A DNA stretch of 45,956 nt from Bacillus marinisedimentorum (GTDB lineage: Bacteria; Bacillota; Bacilli; Bacillales; Bacillaceae_O): the NCBI RefSeq assembly GCF_001644195.2, contig NZ_LWBL02000010.1, positions 1 to 45,956 on the forward strand, read 5' to 3'. A model generated the notes under the pieces. It had not been told where the DNA came from and ran no database searches. It saw only the letters and a list, made by a program, of their open reading frames with translations. The translations under genes and the position numbers were made by a program. Numbering within the stretch: the first letter of the stretch is position 1; each line of letters starts with the position of its first letter. This document shows positions 41,231-45,956 of this stretch, piece by piece.

Positions 41231-42430
41231 CTATACGGCTGTTCCTTCCTTGACCGCTTTGAAGGCCTGTTCAAGGTCATCAATCAAGTCCTCGATATCT
41301 TCAATTCCGGCTGAGTAGCGGATCAGCCCTTCAGGTATCCCCATTGCGGCCCGCTCCTCAGGAGTGCATTCGACATGACTTGTCGTTCTGGATGGCCCGA
41401 CCGTCGTCTCAACTGCCCCGAGATTTGCCGCCCTATTGGCATACTTCAGTTTTGGAAGAAGGTCACGGACAGTTTCCACACCGCCTTTAACCGCAAAACT
41501 CAGCATACCGCCGTAGTTTTTCATCTGTTTTTTCGCTATATCATGGCCTGGATGGGTTGCAAGCCCTGGATAGAATACATCTTCGACAAGATCCTGTTTT
41601 TGCAGATATTCCGCTACTTTCATTGCGTTGTCACATTGCTGCCGGACGCGGAGGTGGAGGGTCTTCATCCCGCGCAGAAGCAAATAGGCTGCCATCGGGT
41701 CGAGAGTGGCCCCGTTTATTTCACGGTAGTGATAAATTTTTTCAACAAGCTCTTCCTTACCGCAAACGACACCTCCGAGTGCATCGGCATGGCCGCCGAG
41801 GAACTTCGTCGCACTGTGGATAACGAGGTCCGCGCCAAGCTCAAGCGGATTCTGGTTGACAGGTGTCGCAAAGGTGTTATCGACAATGACAAGAGCGCCC
41901 GCTTCCTGTCCTGCCTTGGCCATCCGTTCAATGTCAGTGATTTTGACTGTAGGATTTGTAGGGCTTTCCAGGTAAAGGATTTTACAGCCTTTTTCCACTT
42001 GGCGTTCGATTGCTTCGTGGTCTCCTGTATCACATAACTCCACATCAATGTTCAGTCTCGGCAAAAATTCCGTGAAAATTTTATTCGTGCCGCCGTACGT
42101 ATCCTTGATCGAGACGATTCTGTCCCCAGGAACGAGGAAGGTGGCAATGGTATTGCTGATTGCCGCCATGCCTGTCGAAAAGCTTGTCGCCGCTTCAGCC
42201 CCCTCCAGGGATTTCACCTTATCTTCAAAGGCCTGCACGGTTGGATTCGTGTTTCTTCCATAAATGTGCCCTTCTTTATTGCCGACCGCCACGTCATACC
42301 ACTCATCCATGTCATCATAGCCGAACGATACGCTGTGGACGACCGGCACCTGTGTCGCGCCGTGGACGAGATACTCTTTTTCGCCGTCCCATACTGATTT
42401 GGTTCCGATACTTGGTGATTTTTTCATCAT
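41231..42430 (-). CDS. Cys/Met-metabolism PLP enzyme (cystathionine gamma-synthase/lyase family)
   Basis: A 399-residue fold-type I PLP enzyme. Motifs: GHIYGRNTNPTVQAFEDKVK (substrate and PLP region), FSTGMAAISNTI, YLESPTNPT, IVDNTFATP, and the PLP Lys in HSATKFLGGHADALGG. This family performs gamma- or beta-elimination or replacement on amino acids with leaving groups at C-gamma or C-beta. ATG 42430, with a second ATG next, follows GGGAGCTGAG. It sits between the DoeA-like hydrolase (20 bp) and the M20 deacylase (28 bp), so its real substrate may be a 2,4-diamino acid or a related product rather than cystathionine. That is inference from context. Confidence 0.88.
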   Translation of the reverse strand: MMKKSPSIGTKSVWDGEKEYLVHGATQVPVVHSVSFGYDDMDEWYDVAVGNKEGHIYGRNTNPTVQAFEDKVKSLEGAEAATSFSTGMAAISNTIATFLVPGDRIVSIKDTYGGTNKIFTEFLPRLNIDVELCDTGDHEAIERQVEKGCKILYLESPTNPTVKITDIERMAKAGQEAGALVIVDNTFATPVNQNPLELGADLVIHSATKFLGGHADALGGVVCGKEELVEKIYHYREINGATLDPMAAYLLLRGMKTLHLRVRQQCDNAMKVAEYLQKQDLVEDVFYPGLATHPGHDIAKKQMKNYGGMLSFAVKGGVETVRDLLPKLKYANRAANLGAVETTVGPSRTTSHVECTPEERAAMGIPEGLIRYSAGIEDIEDLIDDLEQAFKAVKEGTAV

Positions 42431-42450
42431 CTCAGCTCCCTATATTAGAA

Positions 42451-43680
42451 TTACATCGGTTCTCCGTGGGCAAGGTCACCTGCTTCAGTGCCGCCAAGCA
42501 CCATCATTTTCGGAGTGACGATCAACTCGCGCGGAAAATCGGCAAGCACTTCACATCCTTTATCAGTCACCAGGAAGGATTCACTGATTTCGACACCATA
42601 GTCGCCGTACCAGACTCCCGGTATCATATGGAATGTCATGTTCGGCTTAAGAACCGTTTTGTCCCCCTGGCGGAGGCTGGCCGTATGCTCGCCCCAATCC
42701 GGCGGGTAATTCAGGCCTATTGAATAGCCGATCCGCGAATCTTTCACAATTCCATATTTGGAAATCGTGCTGCGCCACACTTCTTCGACTTCTTCACATG
42801 TGACACCGGGCTTCACGAAATCCAGCGCATTATTCAACCCTTCCACGACCACTTTTGACAGGTCATTCACTTTCGGGGATGGCGGCCCGATCGATACGGT
42901 CCGGGCAAGTGGGCTGTGATACCGTTTGTAGCAGCCGGCAAGCTCGATAATCACCGAATCTTTATTCCGGTACTTCTGATCCGACCAGGTCAGATGCGGA
43001 GTCGACGTGTTCTTTCCGGCCGGAAGCATCGGTACGATTGCCGGATAGTCCCCTCCGAACTCAGGCGTCCCGCTGATCAGCTTGTGATAGATTTCCGCAA
43101 CGACATCGCACTCCCTGACTCCTTCCGCAATGGCATCAATACCCTTTCTCATCGCCGCTTCCACTATTTTGGCGGCTTTTTTCATGTACTCGATTTCCTG
43201 CGGAGACTTGATCATGCGGACATCATTGACCAGCAGGGTCGCATCCTGCCAGTTTGCATCCGGCAGCCCTTTTTTCAACCGTTCAAACGCAAGTGCTGAA
43301 AAATAGTACGCGCCCATTTCCACACCTATTCTGCTCCTGCTGTGCCCGATTTGCGCCAAAATTTCGGCGGTAAAGTCCATCGGGTGCTTTGTGGAAGAGT
43401 GGACATAATCATCTGTATAAGGAATGATATTCTCATGGTAAAGCCAGGTGGTCGCTTTGGCGCCGTTTGCATCCATTTTCCTGCCGATCCAGAGCGGCTG
43501 TTCTTCATCAAGGACCAATACAACCATCTGATCGACATAAAACGACCAGCCGTCATATCCGGATATATAGTTCATGTTGGCAGGATCGGTGATGAGAAGG
43601 ACATCGATCCCCTTTTCAATCATCCGGCGCTTCGTGCGCTGAATCCTCTCCTGAAATTCCCGGAGTTCGAAAGAGACCAC
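42451..43680 (-). CDS. doeA: Ectoine hydrolase (DoeA/EutD-like, M24 pita-bread fold)
   Basis: A 409-residue M24-fold protein. It shares long stretches with DoeA as I remember it: SGYDGWSFYVDQMVVLVL, RKMDANGAKATTWL, GVEMGAYYFSALAFERL, GGDYPAIVPMLPAGKN, AGCYKRYHSPLARTVSIG, IGLNYPPDWGEHTASL and KPNMTFHMIPG. As in DoeA and creatinase the Asp metal ligands of true M24 peptidases are replaced (IIELAG, YHSPLART), so metal-free action is expected. DoeA opens ectoine to N-acetyl-diaminobutyrate isomers. GTG 43680 follows GGAAGGGAGTGAT. First gene of an operon behind PucR. Substrate could also be a related cyclic amidine. Confidence 0.85.
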   Translation of the reverse strand: MVSFELREFQERIQRTKRRMIEKGIDVLLITDPANMNYISGYDGWSFYVDQMVVLVLDEEQPLWIGRKMDANGAKATTWLYHENIIPYTDDYVHSSTKHPMDFTAEILAQIGHSRSRIGVEMGAYYFSALAFERLKKGLPDANWQDATLLVNDVRMIKSPQEIEYMKKAAKIVEAAMRKGIDAIAEGVRECDVVAEIYHKLISGTPEFGGDYPAIVPMLPAGKNTSTPHLTWSDQKYRNKDSVIIELAGCYKRYHSPLARTVSIGPPSPKVNDLSKVVVEGLNNALDFVKPGVTCEEVEEVWRSTISKYGIVKDSRIGYSIGLNYPPDWGEHTASLRQGDKTVLKPNMTFHMIPGVWYGDYGVEISESFLVTDKGCEVLADFPRELIVTPKMMVLGGTEAGDLAHGEPM

Positions 43681-43754
43681 GGGAAATCACTCCCTTCCTG
43701 GTTGTTTATTTTTTAAATTTTCAATTAATTTAAATGATAATCGAACTCACTCCT

Positions 43755-43787
43755 TTGAAACAATCGCAAAATTGTATGAAGTTTCAA
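43755..43787. promoter_or_regulatory. Candidate operator between pucR-type gene and doeA
   Basis: TTGAAAC at 43755-43761 and GTTTCAA at 43781-43787 form a perfect 7-bp inverted repeat with 19 bp between. An inner CAAT...ATTG pair lies inside. It lies 75-107 bp before the doeA start, in the 138-bp gap, and is a good site for the PucR-type protein. Confidence 0.45.
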
Positions 43788-43818
43788 TTCCCAATTTGTA
43801 CAATATAGATAAGAAATT

Positions 43819-45654
43819 TTATTTTTTGGATTTCGGCTTCTCCTCTAAAGGCCGAACCCCGATCGACCAAATTTTGATGCTGAGATCAAGCAAAAACACA
43901 TCATCCGGATTCACAAGGGAAAGCCCGGTAAGTGACTCGATCTTCCTCAGCCGGTACAGCAGGGATTGGCGATGGAGATTCAGCTCCCTTGCAGTCTGGC
44001 TGACATTCCCCTTGTTGCGGTGATAAGCGGCGAACGTGCCGACAAGATCCATTGGCCGCTTTTTATCATATTGGAGAATCGGCGCAATGGTCGACAGGAT
44101 GATTTCCCGCACTTCACTGTCATCCGAAAGCCTGAGCAGCAGGCGGTTCATCTTTGTATCCTCGTAGTTGACAATGTGCCCCGGGCCCTTTTGCCTTCTG
44201 CCGAGATCAAGCGCGGTTTTCGCCTTTTCATAACTTTCCTTGAAAACATGAATCCCATCTTCCTCGTGGCCGATGCCCCATGACAGCAAAACACCAGGCA
44301 GGAAGTTTTTCAGGCGCCTTTCAGTAAGATCCAGAAACTGGGTGACTATCTGCGTGCCAAGGGGGGGTGGCGCTTCAAAAAAGATGATGACCCGGTTCTT
44401 TTCTGACGTTATCAAAAGCCGCTTCTCCACCAGTTCACCGGCATACACAATTTCGTCCACAGCGTAATACATCATACTTTCAAACCAGTGCCCGTACGAT
44501 TTGAAATCGGGTTTTGCAGCATCAAACAATTCGGGCAGATTTTCCAGTTCACCGACAATACAAACGTAAGGGAGACTGAGATTGAAGCCGAGCATTTTCC
44601 CCCGTGACACCATCCGGTCTTTATCCGGTATATCGCCGCTCGCTATACTCCAGATGAAATCATCCTTCAGCCTCATCTCCGTTTCAGCGATGGCATTGTC
44701 TTTTAAAAAAGCCAGAGCCGCAGCAGTTGCGGCATGCTCGATGATGTTCACTCCGGATTCATTAATCTCCGGTTTCCCTTCTGAAAGAAACACAACGAGC
44801 CAGCCCTGCATGACAGCTGCAGACTGGATTTTCATTTTCAGTGCCAATACTCCATCCAGGTCAGTTGCTTCAAGTTGCTTTTGGAGCGGATGGGTTTCAA
44901 GAAGTTCACTTTGATTCCGGTCAGATTGAGTTTCAGGCTCTAACGGGGAAGTTTCTATGGGATTGATCCCTGTATAGTCGGCTTCCTCCTGTTCCGGCAC
45001 CGGTTCAAGCCTAGTCATGCCCTTACTTTCGATCTGCGGCAGATTTCCTGCTATTAATCCTGCCAGCACATACCGCTCCCATTTCTCCAGCAAATTACCC
45101 GGGCATCCGGCTTTCCCTTTCACTTTTCCGTTCTGATCAGTAATTAAAATGGGGAGACCGAGTTCTTTTCTGGCGAACCTTGAAATATCCGAACAGTCTC
45201 CTCCTGAAAGTACAAGCTGCAAAAGCTGCTGCTGCAGTTCCTCTGATCTCTTATATTTTTCCTTCTGATGGCGATCCAGAATATCCATGCAATTTTTCGA
45301 GATATCAGCAAAACGGATCTCCCACGGAATTTCGATAATCGGAAACTGATGCTGTTCACCGAACTCGATCACACTCTGTGGTATGTCATAAATATGCCGG
45401 CCGGTTGCAAGCCCCAGCAGCGTGGCGCCGGATTCAAACACCTCTTTCACAAAATCACGCAAACACGCTTCACTTTGTCCGCATCCGATTCCCGTGCTGA
45501 GCACAAACTCATTTTTCCGGACAAAGTTCTCCACCGGCGTCTCCAGCACAGACACCCATTCAACTTTTTTATCCTTGAGACTATTTTCACCTGCGACAAC
45601 CCTCGCTGCCTGCATGGCCGGCAGGTTGATGATTTCAGCTGCGGATAGCGGCAT
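43819..45654 (-). CDS. PucR-family transcriptional regulator
   Basis: A 611-residue regulator. N-terminal PucR domain (about 1-125: MPLSAAEIINLPAMQAARVV, TGIGCGQSEACL, GLATGRHIYDIP), a central GAF/GGDEF-like region (about 300-470), and a C-terminal helix-turn-helix (about 545-600: FAAYHRNKGNVSQTARELNL, HRQSLLYRLRKIESLTG). PucR proteins are activators of purine, amine and osmolyte catabolism. ATG 45654 follows AGGGGGATC. It is upstream of the DoeA-like operon on the same strand, so it most likely senses the operon's substrate or intermediate. MocR-type EnuR is the usual ectoine regulator, so this is a different solution. Confidence 0.9.
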   Translation of the reverse strand: MPLSAAEIINLPAMQAARVVAGENSLKDKKVEWVSVLETPVENFVRKNEFVLSTGIGCGQSEACLRDFVKEVFESGATLLGLATGRHIYDIPQSVIEFGEQHQFPIIEIPWEIRFADISKNCMDILDRHQKEKYKRSEELQQQLLQLVLSGGDCSDISRFARKELGLPILITDQNGKVKGKAGCPGNLLEKWERYVLAGLIAGNLPQIESKGMTRLEPVPEQEEADYTGINPIETSPLEPETQSDRNQSELLETHPLQKQLEATDLDGVLALKMKIQSAAVMQGWLVVFLSEGKPEINESGVNIIEHAATAAALAFLKDNAIAETEMRLKDDFIWSIASGDIPDKDRMVSRGKMLGFNLSLPYVCIVGELENLPELFDAAKPDFKSYGHWFESMMYYAVDEIVYAGELVEKRLLITSEKNRVIIFFEAPPPLGTQIVTQFLDLTERRLKNFLPGVLLSWGIGHEEDGIHVFKESYEKAKTALDLGRRQKGPGHIVNYEDTKMNRLLLRLSDDSEVREIILSTIAPILQYDKKRPMDLVGTFAAYHRNKGNVSQTARELNLHRQSLLYRLRKIESLTGLSLVNPDDVFLLDLSIKIWSIGVRPLEEKPKSKK

Positions 45655-45807
45655 GAAGGATCCCCCTGTTTACTTTCAGTATTTTCTGTTAATTATAACA
45701 CATTGGCGGTCAGGGTCTCTTAGAATAAAGAATACTGGCCAATTAACCACTGCAGATTGGTTTCTTTTTTTATAAAAAGACAATCTATTTTAAAACACGC
45801 TCAATCG

Positions 45808-45956
45808 TTTCACGCCGGATAACCATTTTTTCACACCAAATCAGCGCCTTTTCACGCCGTTCCTGTATAGCTGTGTTGCGTGAGTGTCTTTTCACGCGGG
45901 ACTCCGTGTTTTTCACGCCAAACTCAGCACATTTCACGCGCACTATCCTGCATTTC
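45808..45956. repeat. 21-bp phased array, TTTCACGCC family (second array, runs off the window)
   Basis: TTTCACGCC starts at 45808, 45850 and 45911; variants at 45829 (TTTCACACC), 45890 (TTTCACGCG) and 45932 (TTTCACGCG); TTTC at 45953 fits the next step at the window edge. Steps: 21, 21, 40, 21, 21, 21. Spacers are unrelated to one another and to those at 10310-10567. It lies upstream of the PucR-type gene and fills the last 150 bp. Confidence 0.85.

Overview
The window looks like chromosomal DNA of a low-to-mid GC member of the Bacillaceae, possibly an environmental or salt-tolerant Bacillus relative. Ribosome binding sites are strong (AAGGAGG-like), GTG and TTG starts are common, terminators are hairpin plus T-run, and many genes have typical Bacillus homologues: DUF2339, YkvA/DUF1232, SHOCT, CotF-like coat protein, PucR regulator, paired ABC exporters. 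I cannot name the species. I saw no rRNA, tRNA or CRISPR.

Layout. 1-160: two families of short phased repeats. 227-2791: GtrA-like protein, a small membrane protein and a large DUF2339 membrane protein. 3092-6337: secreted fungalysin-type (M36) protease with C-terminal accessory domains. 6558-7819: HxlR-type regulator divergent from a pirin, with a palindrome between them. 7937-10081: DUF1232 protein, then a rhodanese/TVP38 pair. 10168-10567: intergenic arrays of 9-10-mers with 21-bp period. 10621-11361: a PrdB/GrdB-like gene with an in-frame TGA and a SECIS-like hairpin, a probable selenoprotein. 11645-15050: sirtuin, decayed DUF4440 gene, small proteins, amino acid permease. 15474-20039: small membrane proteins (one frameshifted), a TetR/MFS efflux pair and a second MFS gene. 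20088-27820: minus-strand group with three GNATs, a membrane HExxH protein, aldo/keto reductase, and ddl followed by an MccF-like S66 peptidase and a hydrolase. 27923-31689: small hydrophilic protein and an overlapping heterodimeric ABC exporter pair. 31824-38641: a decayed zone (multicopper oxidase tail, frameshifted MFS, nucleotidyltransferase with two TGA codons, nested IS1595/IS200 remnants, AT-rich orphan gene, frameshifted coat protein) mixed with intact SHOCT, P-loop and Nudix genes. 38829-39586: VOC protein and a small helical protein. 39967-45654: a PucR regulator followed by DoeA-like ectoine hydrolase, a Cys/Met-metabolism PLP enzyme and an M20 amidohydrolase, a candidate ectoine-type catabolic operon. 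45808 to the end: a second 21-bp array.

Most striking: (1) three families of intergenic short-motif arrays with helix-like phasing (TTTCACGCC at 21 bp; TGGACAGTAA at 21 bp; TGCCTATAA alternating in orientation at 25-26 bp); (2) the probable selenoprotein; (3) a hairpin repeat family (GTGCCTGACCCCCG type) recurring at gene borders; (4) the non-canonical DoeA operon under PucR. All calls come from reading the sequence and remembered family features; no database search was run.
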